A stretch of 64,000 bases of DNA from Heracleum sosnowskyi (taxonomy: Eukaryota > Streptophyta > Magnoliopsida > Apiales > Apiaceae): NCBI GenBank assembly GCA_030848705.1, contig CM061243.1, forward strand, positions 4,002,001 through 4,066,000, in the 5' to 3' direction. The notes beneath the pieces were generated by a model. It was not told the origin of the DNA. It did no database searches and saw only the letters and a program-made list of their open reading frames with translations. The translations under genes were made by a program, and so were the position numbers. The number at the start of each line of letters is the position of its first letter. Within the stretch, counting starts at the first letter, position 1. Positions 43,765-53,912 of this stretch are shown here, one piece after another.

Positions 43765-44183
43765 ACACATCATATTCGCTTGAGTAGAAGAGTTGTACAC
43801 ATGAAGTAGTCTTACCAATTCTTTGATCCTTTTAACTATATATCATTCTGCCATCAATATAACATATAATATGTATTGATGATTATATTCGGTAATATTG
43901 ATGGTTTCAAACATGCCTCAAGGTGTATAGAAATCAGCATAAGTTAAAGTTGATTAAATTCTTGTATGGATTTTTATTACTAAAAAGCTTGGTAAAAAGG
44001 CTTTGGAGTCTGTATATATATTCCCCTCCCTGTCGTCTTTAAATCGCAAGTATCCAAAATTTTAATGTCATGTCTGCCTTTGAAAAGGCTTTGAAAATTT
44101 TAATTTCCGCCCCTCTAACAAAAAAATTTGTGTCAGAAGATGGCTTAAGATATCTCAATGTTCTTTATGCAATATTTAATAAT
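43765..44183. other. Spacer between element C and Sec61 alpha
   Basis: Non-coding AT-rich DNA. The frame of C's gag stays open upstream to about 43830 on the minus strand, but without a start codon or motif. The expected 5' LTR of C is not here. Confidence 0.5.
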
Positions 44184-44297
44184 GCGGTGGAAGCTCATGT
44201 GAAGGTTACGTTAACTGTTCAAAATGTACTAAAATAATGAGCGGTGAAAACTCATGTGAAGGTTACGTTAACTGTTCAAAATGTACTAAAATAATGA
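44184..44297. repeat. 57-bp tandem duplication
   Basis: Two copies (44184-44240, 44241-44297) starting GCGGTG(G/A)AA(G/A)CTCATGTGA; two differences seen. It lies in the downstream flank of the Sec61 alpha gene. Confidence 0.9.
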
Positions 44298-44547
44298 GCG
44301 AACAAAAGCCCCACAAGTATTACTATCCAGAATTATTTTCATAAAAGGAGAGAATTCAAATAACGAGAACATGTATAAAAAGGTATCAAGACCTTGACAT
44401 TTAAATCAATGAAACTACTCCAAATTTAAAAAGAAACAACATTTAAGGTTCACCAATAATAAAGTTTTGAACCGAGTGATCCCCCGCTCTTTTGAACTAT
44501 AGCACTCCACATTGCATGCAGCGCTATTATATTGGTTACAAACCTAG

Positions 44548-45954
44548 TTAACTGGCTTTCTCCTTCTCAAATGTCTCAAAGTACTGATATATGATTGTAA
44601 CTGCAAGCAGAATGCCCGTCCCAGAGCCGATAGCTCCCATGAAGTCTGCCAAGACAGTCAACGCACCAATACAGATACCTCCAAAGGCAGCTGCTGTGGG
44701 AATGTACCGGTTGAGCTCCTTCCGTAGGCCTGAATCACGATGTCCTGGCATCACCATTTGTTGCTCCCTAAGCTGGTTAGCAACATCTCTGGCAGAAGAT
44801 CCAGAAACCTCAATCCATGTCCTGGAGAAAAGTGCACAAGCTAACAGAATGAACAGAATGTAGACGGGAGCGTGGAAAGGATTGGCTGCCATATCCGCTA
44901 AGCTTGATGGTGCAGTCACATAGTAAGCAAGACCGTCAACTGGGACAGATAGACCTGAATATTCAGATTCTTGCCACTTGCCCAACAGATTAACCAAGAA
45001 ATTGCCACTGTACTTCCTGTACAGCAACTGAGAGATGAAATAGATGTTGGACACAAGTGCAGACTGAAGAATGATTGGCATGTTAGAAGTGTAGAATAGC
45101 TTAATTGGGTAGGATCCCTGTTGTCCACGAGCATTCTTTGATCTCACAGGCAAAAGCACGCGGAAGCCTTGGAAGTATATCACAATAAGGAAGATGAAAA
45201 CAGTGGCAAGAAGATTTGTCACATTCGGAAGATTCTGCCGAAAAAAAGCTTCCCGAAGTGCTCGAACTTTGTCCGTCCTAGTTATTAACAAATGGAACAA
45301 GGCACTGACTGCACCTTCAAATTCAGCACCACGTCCGCTGTTGATAGTTGTTGGGCTAAATGCTTTCCAGATAATACTTTCGCAGATATTGGTAGCTGTG
45401 AACAAAGATATTCCAGAACCAAGACCATATCCCTTCTGAAGCAGCTCGTCTAAGCATAGCACAATGATACTCGCAAAGCACAGTTGAACGATAATAAGAA
45501 TAGCAGTTCCAACACCCAGCAGACTGACACTCCCATACATCCCCGAAAGAACATAAGCAACAGCCTCACCAACAGCGATGAGGATGCCAAGAAGCTTCTG
45601 AGCACCATTCAAGAGTGCACGATCTTCGCGAACATTGTTGTCTACTTGAATGATCTTAGACCCAGCCAATAGCTGCATCACGAGTCCAGAAGTAACAATA
45701 GGAGCGATCCCCAGCTCCATGACTGTCCCTCGGCTCGAGGCCAGAATAGCACGCATCCAATAGAATGGATCTGCTCCAGTAGTTGAATGAATGCCATATA
45801 GAGGGAGCTGACTGCACACCAGAAAGATGAAAAGAGAGATCACGGTATAGATAACCTTCTCTCTCAAGGGAACTTTCCTGTCAGCACTTTGCACCTCCGG
45901 CAAGAACGGAAGAAAAGGCCTAACCAAATGCAGCACTTTGAAACCACCTCCCAT
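44548..45954 (-). CDS. SEC61A: Sec61 alpha, protein-translocation channel subunit (intronless, C-terminally shortened)
   Basis: 468 codons in one uninterrupted exon from ATG 45954. It encodes the pore subunit of the ER Sec61 translocon (SecY family), with partners Sec61 beta and gamma, which moves nascent proteins across or into the ER membrane. Seen: the conserved N-terminus MGGGFKVLHLVRPFLPFLPE, about ten hydrophobic segments, the plug-region stretch QLPLYGIHSTTGADPFYWMR, LLQKGYGLGSGISLF, PVRSKNARGQQGSYPIKLFY (cytosolic loop contacting the ribosome) and TAAAFGGICIGALTVLADF. It ends FETFEKEKAS, where plant homologues normally run about seven residues further; a TAA stands right after the Ser codon. 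Plant Sec61 alpha genes usually have introns (family knowledge), so this may be a retrogene. Conservation of the whole frame argues for function until recently or now. Confidence 0.93.
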   Translation of the reverse strand: MGGGFKVLHLVRPFLPFLPEVQSADRKVPLREKVIYTVISLFIFLVCSQLPLYGIHSTTGADPFYWMRAILASSRGTVMELGIAPIVTSGLVMQLLAGSKIIQVDNNVREDRALLNGAQKLLGILIAVGEAVAYVLSGMYGSVSLLGVGTAILIIVQLCFASIIVLCLDELLQKGYGLGSGISLFTATNICESIIWKAFSPTTINSGRGAEFEGAVSALFHLLITRTDKVRALREAFFRQNLPNVTNLLATVFIFLIVIYFQGFRVLLPVRSKNARGQQGSYPIKLFYTSNMPIILQSALVSNIYFISQLLYRKYSGNFLVNLLGKWQESEYSGLSVPVDGLAYYVTAPSSLADMAANPFHAPVYILFILLACALFSRTWIEVSGSSARDVANQLREQQMVMPGHRDSGLRKELNRYIPTAAAFGGICIGALTVLADFMGAIGSGTGILLAVTIIYQYFETFEKEKAS

Positions 45955-46028
45955 CTTAACGAATCACAAAACGATTGGTGGATCTGGTAATCGAGAGAGA
46001 GATGAGAGATTATATGTGCGCATACATG

Positions 46029-46036
46029 TATTTATA
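46029..46036 (-). promoter_or_regulatory. TATA box of the Sec61 alpha gene
   Basis: Minus strand CCTATAAATAC, 75 bp upstream of the ATG, leaving a leader of roughly 45 bp that includes GAGAGAGAGATGAGAGA. The same TATA sequence recurs in the upstream repeat at about 47820. Confidence 0.6.
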
Positions 46037-46617
46037 GGCTAGCTATATAATAAAAATTAAAGTTTAAATAGGATTATAATATAAAGAGTAAATCCTAAAT
46101 AGGATCGTAATATAAGGTTATAATAAACATAAAATTCTTAAAAAGATTGATTTTTATATATTTATTTTCTTCATTATAAATTCGAATCTAAGTAGGACAA
46201 TTTAATTTTATTGAATTAAAATAGAGAAGCTCTAAACAAATAGATTAAAACTTACATATGATTTAATTTAGTTGAGAAAATAAGTTAATTTTGTTTAAGT
46301 AAATTTTAAATAGGATAGACTTTTATATATTTATTGTCTTCCCAAAAAGTTCAAATTGAATTAAAATAGTGAAACTCTATAAAAATAGATTAAATCTTAA
46401 ATCGGATTTAAGTTAGTTGATGTAATATTTGTTGAATTAAATTTTAAAATAGGATTGTCTTTTATATATTTATTGTCTTTCCTAAAACAATTAGTGTAAA
46501 TTAGGAATGTTTTCCCTAAAAGTTCGAATACAAATAAGAAAAATTAGTTTTATTAAATTAAATTTGAGAAACTCTAAAAAAAAGATAAATATTTTTTATA
46601 CAATTTGAAAACTCAGG
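46030..46617. repeat. Upstream direct repeat, copy a
   Basis: Starts TTTATAGGCTAGCTATATAA and ends near TTTTTATACAATTTGAAAAC. Matches 47820-48400 in the same orientation, and the latter part matches the window start and 16798-16960. The core promoter of Sec61 alpha overlaps its edge. Confidence 0.85.
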
Positions 46618-47819
46618 GAGATTTATATAGGGTAAGGTTCTAAGGAGACCATTCTTATCAAGAGACCAAGAGACCATCAATCTAGACCATCCATTCATTA
46701 AATTTTATTTTAATAACATTATACAAGACATAATGGCAGTATTGTAATAAATTAGAATGAGCATGGTCATTTAGAATCCATCAGCAAGTATTATACGTAT
46801 AATATCATTTAGAAAAGGAAAGAATCATTAAATTAAAATTTTATTATAGAACACAATCTTTTAAAAATTTGGAAAGAATATCAAGACACAAATATCATGT
46901 AACAACAGTTGTCTATATGGTTTAGACCATACAAATTTCCAATTTTACAACGCTACAAAAACCTATATGCATAACTTTAGAAGAAAATGGAGGAAAAAGA
47001 CGATAAAATCATGTAATAATTTTTCATTTGTTAGAGTTAACCAATTAAACTACTGTGTTTTTGTAGAACACTTGTTTTTTGTTATAGGTGTGCTATGGAA
47101 TCGGCCATGACTGAAGTGCCGACCATAAGATGAAGAAAAACATTTTTTTTTGTAAGGTTTCAACCATAGATCTTGACAGATGCGTTATCTTCTTTGATAG
47201 AGGATCAAAACAAATGTGATATATTACTTCGTTTTGGAATCTTATCATATATGACCAGGAAGAATGGTTTATCGTGATACCCATACATATGATCATGTGT
47301 GTTCTGAACTCAACTTTGACTTCTTTGATTTTATCTGCTCGGAAAATATATTAGGAGTTCCATTATGTATTTTTTTCGTATGTGTTCTAACAAAATTCTA
47401 TTATGTGTTTCAGATTCTGGTACGTGCTTTTGTCATGTGTTTGAGATTCTGTAATGTCTTCTATAGTGGGTATGAATTAAAGTATTTTTGTTTGGACAAA
47501 AAGGAATTAGTTCTTGTTGATAAATTTATGAAGATGATTCACATATATTCGTTTCAATTTTTTTTCTAAATTCTCCTTTGGCTTCTTTGATTCACATATA
47601 TTTTTTTGAAACAAAAAAGATATTAGAAGTTCTATTATGTGTTTTTCTGGTATGTGTTCTAACAAGATTCTATTATGTGTTTCAGATTCGTTAAGGTGTT
47701 TTTTTTCAAATGTGACGGTGTGGATATGAAAAAGCCTCACTAAGATTATCCAATATCAGGTCTTTAGACTCTCATGTTTAAGACTAGCACTATTACATTA
47801 TTCACCATGCTCGTTTTTA
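46618..47819. other. Spacer between direct repeats
   Basis: AT-rich. Begins GGGAGATTTATATAGGGTAA GGTTC, similar in look to plant repeat termini. Between 47330 and 47700 the words TTCTATTATGTGTTTCAGATTC and TATGTGTTCTAACAA occur two or three times (diffuse duplication). ORFs of 67-101 codons here are Phe/Cys-rich and unsupported. Confidence 0.5.
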
Positions 47820-48142
47820 TTTATAGGCTATATAATAAAAATTAAAGTTTAAATAGGATTATGATATAAAGAGTAAATCCTAAATAGGATTGTAATATAA
47901 CGTTATAATAAACATAAAATTGATTGATTTTTATATATTTATTTTCTTCATTATAAATTCGAATCTAAGTAGGACAATTTAATTTTATTGAATTAAAATA
48001 GAGAAGCTCTAAACAAATAGATTAAAACTTACATATGATTTAATTTAGTTGAGAAAATTAGTTAATTTTGTTTAAGTAAATTTTAAATAGGATAGACTTT
48101 TATATATTTATTGTCTTCCCAAAAAGTTCAAATTGAATTAAA
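47820..48142. repeat. Upstream direct repeat, copy b
   Basis: TTTATAGGCTATATAATAAA onward, about 1.79 kb from copy a, in the same orientation. It runs on into duplication copy 2. Its counterpart left of copy 1 would lie outside the window. Confidence 0.85.
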
Positions 48143-48779
48143 ATAGTGAAACTCTAGAAAAATAGATTAAACCTTAAATAGGATTTAAGTTAGTTGATGT
48201 AATATTTGTTGAATTAAATTTTAAATAGGATTGAATTTTATATATTTATTGTCTTTCCTAAAAAAAATAGTGTAAATTAGGAATGTTTTTCCTAAAAGTT
48301 CGAATGTAAATAAGAAAATTTAGTTTTATTGAATTAAATTTGAGTAGCTCTAGAAAAAAAAAGATAAATATTTTTTATACGATTTGAAAGCTCATACCTT
48401 ATAAAGAACACTATCATAAACACTTTATTTTTCATAAAAATTGATTTTTTAAAATTAGAATCATAAAATTGAACAACAACTAAGCCTAACATATCGAATT
48501 TAACGTAGAATCTCATCTAAATTTAAAAATTAAACATTACATATAATCCAGTACAGAATCTTATATATATATTTATCACAATAAAATTATATGTAATCAT
48601 GTTTTATTTGATTTTAATTTTTTGTTAGATTCTATTTTTATTCGTAATAAACATTTTTTGGTGAGAAAATTAGAATCGACATGCAATTTATGTAAGATTC
48701 TATGGTGTTCTTTATTGTTCTTTAGTGTTTTTCATGGAGAAATGACCTATATATATATATGTTAGGTTATATATATATA
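48143..48779. repeat. Segmental duplication copy 2, left part
   Basis: Matches 1-107 plus 16798-17336. It reads through TTTATATATTTATTGTC at about 48238-48254 without element A, the unoccupied ATATT site. No gene. Confidence 0.88.
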
Positions 48780-50464
48780 TCTATACTATATTATTAAAGA
48801 CGAAACATTAAAAGTTTTGGTTGGTCGTCGGTCGGTCGGTATTTGGGTCGGACCTATCTATAATTTGGGTCGGACCTATATATAACCAATTTATTTATAA
48901 CCAATTGCTTTTTTCAGCTAAAATACATTACCTATTTTATCTATTTTTCTAACTAAAACAACTTATCTTCTAAAAATAAAATAGGTAATATATATATATA
49001 ATGGTAATATTATTACATATTTATAACTTATTACATTTTTCAGCTAAAACACATTATATGTTTTACATTTTCTAACTAAAACAACTCATGTTCTAAACAT
49101 AACACATGCAAAATAAATATGTAATGTTAATATTGTTATATATAATTATTAATAAATAACCACTTACCATTTTCAGCTAAACACATAACTTTTTTTTTCT
49201 AACTTAAACAACTAATTTTTCTAAAAGTAACACGAGCAACATATACATAGAAAGGTAATATAATTTTCTATTTTCTAATTTAAACAACTAATTTTCTAAA
49301 AGTAACACGGGCAACATATATATATATATATATAAATGTAATATAATTTTATATGGGATTTGGTCCCCAACCATCATGGCTGTGGAAGAGCACCCATTTT
49401 ATATAATTATTAATAAGTAACTAACTGTTTTTTAAGGACATTGTCTGTTATATATTTTTTAATTCAAACAACTCATATTCGAATTAAAAATAACACGGGC
49501 AAAATATAGAAATAATGACAATATTATTATATTAAACTTATAAAATCCATGTTTAATATATTTTTTTATAATATTCAATTTAAATAAGATAATTAATAAA
49601 AAAATAAAAGTAATAACATATGTTAAAAGAAACTCGGCACATTATATGGCATATATTTTGTTATTTGCACTTTAGTCACTCTTAAAATTTTTAAGAGCAA
49701 ATAAATACGAACCGTTAGATTTATTATTTAAAAATATTTTTATATTTTAATATCTAAAATACTACTAAATATTACGTCAACAATTTATTAAATTAAAATA
49801 CTTATATTGTTTGATATATATATTCAATTTATTATATACACATATAAATATATATTAAAATTTCATAAAAAAGATATAATTACAAAAATTTAAATAAAAA
49901 TAATAAAATATTAAAGATGAGTTGTTTTAGTTAGAAATATAAAACAGGTAATGTGTTTTAGGTGAAAAAGGTATTTGGTTTTAAATATATAATAATATTA
50001 CCATTTTATATATATGTTTGCCGTGTTATTTTTTGAAAATGGGTTGTTTTAGTTAGAAAATAAAAAAATATATAAAACATGTAATATGTTTTATCCGAAA
50101 AGAGTAACCTCTAATTTATTAATAATTATATAAAATAATATTACCATTTTTATATATGTTGTCCGTGTTATTTTTAGAAAATGAGTTTTTTTAGTGAAAA
50201 AATATATAACATATAATGTGTTTTAGGTTAAATTGTAGATGGTTTTAAATTTATAATAATATTACCATTTTATTTATATATTGCCCGGGTTATTTTTAGG
50301 AGATGGGTTGTTTTAGTTAAAAAATATAAAACATGTATTGTATTTTAACAAAAAGGTAATTGGTTATAAATAAATTGGTTATAGATAGGCCGTAAATCTA
50401 CCCAAATACCACCGACCGACCGACCAAAACTTTTAATGTTTCGTCTTTAATAATATAGTATAGA
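48780..50464. mobile_element. 1.7-kb inverted-repeat (foldback) element with Helitron-like termini
   Basis: The left end TCTATACTATATTATTAAAG and the inverse of the right end are identical for about 41 bp (48780-48820, 50424-50464). Similarity continues inward over several hundred bases through GGTCGGTCGGT, CTATAACCAATTTATTTATA and AATGGTAATATTATTA-type words. Non-coding, about 80% AT. Flanked by TA on both sides, but in TA-rich DNA this proves little. It could be two Helitron-type copies head to head or a foldback element. Confidence 0.6.
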
Positions 50465-50927
50465 TATGTTGTCCGTGTTACTTTTAGAAAATTGGTTGTT
50501 TAAATTAGAAAATATAAAATTATATTACCTTTCTATGTATATTTTGTTCGTGTTACTTTTAGAAAAATTAGTTGTTTAAGTTAGAAAAAATAAAAAAGGT
50601 TATGTGTTTAGCTGGAAAGGGTAAGTGGTTATTTATTAATAATTATATATAACAAAATTACCATTACATATTTATTTTGCATGTGTTATGTTTAGAACAT
50701 GAGTTATTTTAGTTAGAAAATGTAAAACAGATAATGTCTTTTAGTTGAAAAAGGTAATGAGTTATAAATATGTAATAATATTACCATTATATATATATTA
50801 CCTATTTTATTTTTAGAAAATAAGTTGTTTTAGTTAGAAAAATAGATAAAATAGGTAATGTATTTTAGCTAAAAAAAACAATTGGTTATATATAGGTCCG
50901 ATCCAAATTATAGATAGGCACAGATTG
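50465..50927. repeat. Segmental duplication copy 2, middle part
   Basis: Matches 21017-21275 and then 21956-22163 of copy 1, without the MITE (TAA at 50765-50767). Ends with GATTG (50923-50927), the left TSD of E. Confidence 0.88.
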
Positions 50928-51534
50928 TGTTAGATCAGAATTCAATGTTCGTCAGAAGCTAGACTCAACTGATCAGGATTGCTGACGTCATCAGTATTGC
51001 ATGGTCATCAGTATTTGATCAAGCGTCAGTATCTTATTGATCATCAGGATTCCTACTCAGACTATGATCAGGATTGATCATCAGAGCTTGAAGCTGATCA
51101 GGATTCCTACTTCGAGTTATATTTGGAGTCTAGATAAACATGGAAGTTTATTCTATTTGTTCCTGGTTTGTAGAATGCAGCTATCGATTAAAGATATGTT
51201 TCTATCTTTGTTATTGATTAGGACTTATCTTGTAATTGATAGAGAAGCTGTGTGCACTATATAAACACAGTCTTGGTTTCGATTTATGTATTCATTAGAG
51301 AGAGAACATAATCGAAGAGAAGCTCTTAAGAACAGAATTTCTTGAGAGAGTTTTTGTAAACTAGCAGCTCTCAAGAACATCAGAATTTCTTAAGAGAGTT
51401 TGTAACAGTGTTATATCAGATTTAATAAAGCTGTTATCTTTCTTTTCATATTTGTGATATATACATTAAGAAGTCGATTATCTTACTCTATTGTATTCAA
51501 CCCCCCTTCTACAATAGATTATTACTGGGCAACA
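50928..51534 (+). repeat. Element E 5' LTR
   Basis: 607 bp. U3 is rich in ATCAGGAT and ATCAGTAT words, with TGACGTCA at 50983-50990. TATA box TATATAAA at 51258-51265. U5 ends CAACCCCCCTTCTACAATAG...GGGCAACA. Confidence 0.95.
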
Positions 51535-51536
51535 AT

Positions 51537-51548
51537 TGGTATCAGAGC
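51537..51548 (+). other. Element E primer-binding site
   Basis: TGGTATCAGAGC, exact complement of the 3' end of plant initiator tRNA-Met, two bases after the LTR. Confidence 0.93.
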
Positions 51549-51584
51549 AAACTGATTTAATTCTGAATCAGATACGATCTAAAG

Positions 51585-53897
51585 ATGTCGACAACCAAGT
51601 ATGAAAGCATGAAGATTCCCATCTTGAAGATATCAGAATATCCTACATGGAGGGTAAAGATGTTGATGTACCTGGAGGCTATGGATCCTGACAATTTGGA
51701 CAGGATTCGTGATGGACCATATATACCAACAAAGTTCGTAGAACGAACAGATACTGTACCAGAACATTATGTGGTCAAAACCAAATCTGAATGGACTCCA
51801 GAAGAAAAAGCTCATGTACTCAGAGAACCAAAGATAAAGAATATCTTGCACAATGGTCTTGATGCTGTTATGTCAAACAGAGTGATTGCATGCAAGTCTT
51901 CAAAAGAAATCTGGGATACTTTGGAAACTCAGTGCCAGGGATCTGCATCTGTTAAGAAAAACAGAAGGGCTCTTTTGATTCAAGAATATGAACAATTCGA
52001 TGCAAGACCTGAAGAGAGCCTGACTGAGCTATATGATAGATTTCTGACACTATTGAACAGCTTATCCTTAGTTGACAAAGTATATGAAACTGAAGATTCA
52101 AACACCAAATTTCTTAGAGCTTTACCTGAAGAATGGGATACTCAGACCTCAATCATTAGACACCAGTATGATCTGAACATTGTGTCTCTTGATGAGATCT
52201 ATGGGATGCTAAGAACTCATGATCTTGAAGTTCAACAGAGAAAGAACAAGAAAAGCAGCAAGGCAAAGTCAATTGCTTTGAATGTAGAAGCTAAATCAAA
52301 AGGAAAAGCTATAGAGGTCTCTAGAAGGAAAGCAAGAGTAGCTGAGTCAGATCCTGACGACTTTTCATCAGATACTGATGGCAATTCTGATGCCAATACT
52401 GGTGATGAATCTTCTGATTCAGACATGGAAGAGATGGTTGCTATGATTGTCAAAAACTTCAGAAGGATGAAGTTCAGGAAGAATAGAAGACAAGGCAACT
52501 TTCAGAAAAAGACCTTCAAAGCAGACAAAGACAAGTATATAAAAAAGGACAGCAAGGGTAGCAAATTTGACAAATCAAAGGTTAGATGCTACAAGTGTAA
52601 TGGAATGGGTCACTTTGCTTCTGAATGCAACAAGACAAAGGCACTCATCACATCAAGCAAGGATTGGATGGACTCTTCCTCAGAATCTGATACTGAGGTA
52701 GTCAACTATGCGTTAATGGCCAATGCTGATGTAACTGCTGCTCCTGATGATAAGGTACTAAATACTATCTTTGATTTTGATACTGATAATGCTTCTGAGT
52801 TAAGACGTTTTCTAAAGTCATTACATATTAGCTTTAGAAGTCAAACTGCTGAGAATTCTAGAATCTTATCTGAGATGTCTGACCTAAGAAAGAGGAATGA
52901 GATATTAGAAGCTGAATTTTCTCGTATGCAAGAAGTACAAAAAGAATGTGATAATGCTAAACACATGCACTTAGAGATGACATCTAAATGTACTTCCCTT
53001 GAAAAAGAACTTGAATATGCTAATGAGAAAATCAGAACCTGGACAGACTCTGGTAGGAAATTTCATGAGATTAATACCTCTAAGAATTGGAAAGAGTGTC
53101 TAGGATATAAGTCAGATGAAGATAAGAAATTAGCAGAGAAAATTGTCATTGATGAGACAGTCAGTCCAAAGACCTATAGACATGTTATAGACTCAACCAA
53201 ATCTAAGATTACTCCTGTTAATTTTGTTTTTGGTAAGGATTCCAATTCTACTTTTGAAAAGGGATCTTCTTCTACTCAAGGAATTAAAATTATAAAGTCT
53301 AAACCTGTCATGAACAAAGTCACTAAGAATGTAGGTCTATTGTCTCAGAAACAGCTTAAAGATAAAATCTGTGAGGTTACAGATAAGAAAAAGGAAGCTA
53401 CTGTTAAGAGAAACAGGAATGGTAAATTTGGGATCAATAAAGAGAATGGTTATAAATATATCCCAAATGCACCTAGAAAGTGTTGTTTTAACTGTGGTAA
53501 CTCTAATCATCTTGCTATTGATTGTAAGAAGATTAAAAAGAAGATTGCTGATATTTCTAAATCTGATGTGAGGAATAGATCAGTACTCTATAAACCGCAG
53601 AAGTCCTGTTTTCATTATGGTAGTCTATGGCATTCTATTTATACATGTAAAGAGTATCATGATTTGTACTATAACTTTTATGATCCATTGCCTAAGTTTG
53701 AAAGTAGTACAAAGTCTGATAGAACTGAAAATGTCATAGTGAAGCATGCTTTTGTTAATACTGATGCTGACAAAGCAAATCCTGATGGAGTAAATCCTGT
53801 CAGGACTACTAAAGTCAGAAAGTCTTCTGCTGCTAAAATTAATAAATTGCATGAGAAAGGAACCCAACGTGTATGGGTTCCTAAGTGTTCTAACTAG
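51585..53897 (+). CDS. Element E gag
   Basis: 770 codons from ATG 51585 (context AAAGATGTCG), uninterrupted. Same layout as D gag: copia gag N-terminus, Lys/Arg-rich stretch, zinc knuckle CYKCNGMGHFASEC, coiled coils, second knuckle CFNCGNSNHLAIDC. The third knuckle reads CFHYGSLWHSIYTC, with Tyr for the second Cys that D keeps, so it should no longer bind zinc normally. Ends with TAG in the frame of pol, 12 bases before the pol ATG. Confidence 0.95.
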   Translation: MSTTKYESMKIPILKISEYPTWRVKMLMYLEAMDPDNLDRIRDGPYIPTKFVERTDTVPEHYVVKTKSEWTPEEKAHVLREPKIKNILHNGLDAVMSNRVIACKSSKEIWDTLETQCQGSASVKKNRRALLIQEYEQFDARPEESLTELYDRFLTLLNSLSLVDKVYETEDSNTKFLRALPEEWDTQTSIIRHQYDLNIVSLDEIYGMLRTHDLEVQQRKNKKSSKAKSIALNVEAKSKGKAIEVSRRKARVAESDPDDFSSDTDGNSDANTGDESSDSDMEEMVAMIVKNFRRMKFRKNRRQGNFQKKTFKADKDKYIKKDSKGSKFDKSKVRCYKCNGMGHFASECNKTKALITSSKDWMDSSSESDTEVVNYALMANADVTAAPDDKVLNTIFDFDTDNASELRRFLKSLHISFRSQTAENSRILSEMSDLRKRNEILEAEFSRMQEVQKECDNAKHMHLEMTSKCTSLEKELEYANEKIRTWTDSGRKFHEINTSKNWKECLGYKSDEDKKLAEKIVIDETVSPKTYRHVIDSTKSKITPVNFVFGKDSNSTFEKGSSSTQGIKIIKSKPVMNKVTKNVGLLSQKQLKDKICEVTDKKKEATVKRNRNGKFGINKENGYKYIPNAPRKCCFNCGNSNHLAIDCKKIKKKIADISKSDVRNRSVLYKPQKSCFHYGSLWHSIYTCKEYHDLYYNFYDPLPKFESSTKSDRTENVIVKHAFVNTDADKANPDGVNPVRTTKVRKSSAAKINKLHEKGTQRVWVPKCSN

Positions 53898-53912
53898 TGT
53901 GTTTCTATTCTG

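Noticed and set aside
43765..43840. Upstream extension of C gag as an additional leader protein
   Set aside because: Open frame without ATG and beyond the primer site; most likely chance.
47264..47569. 101-codon ORF on the plus strand
   Set aside because: Phe/Cys/Leu-rich product from AT-rich DNA with internal duplication; no conserved motif or promoter arrangement.
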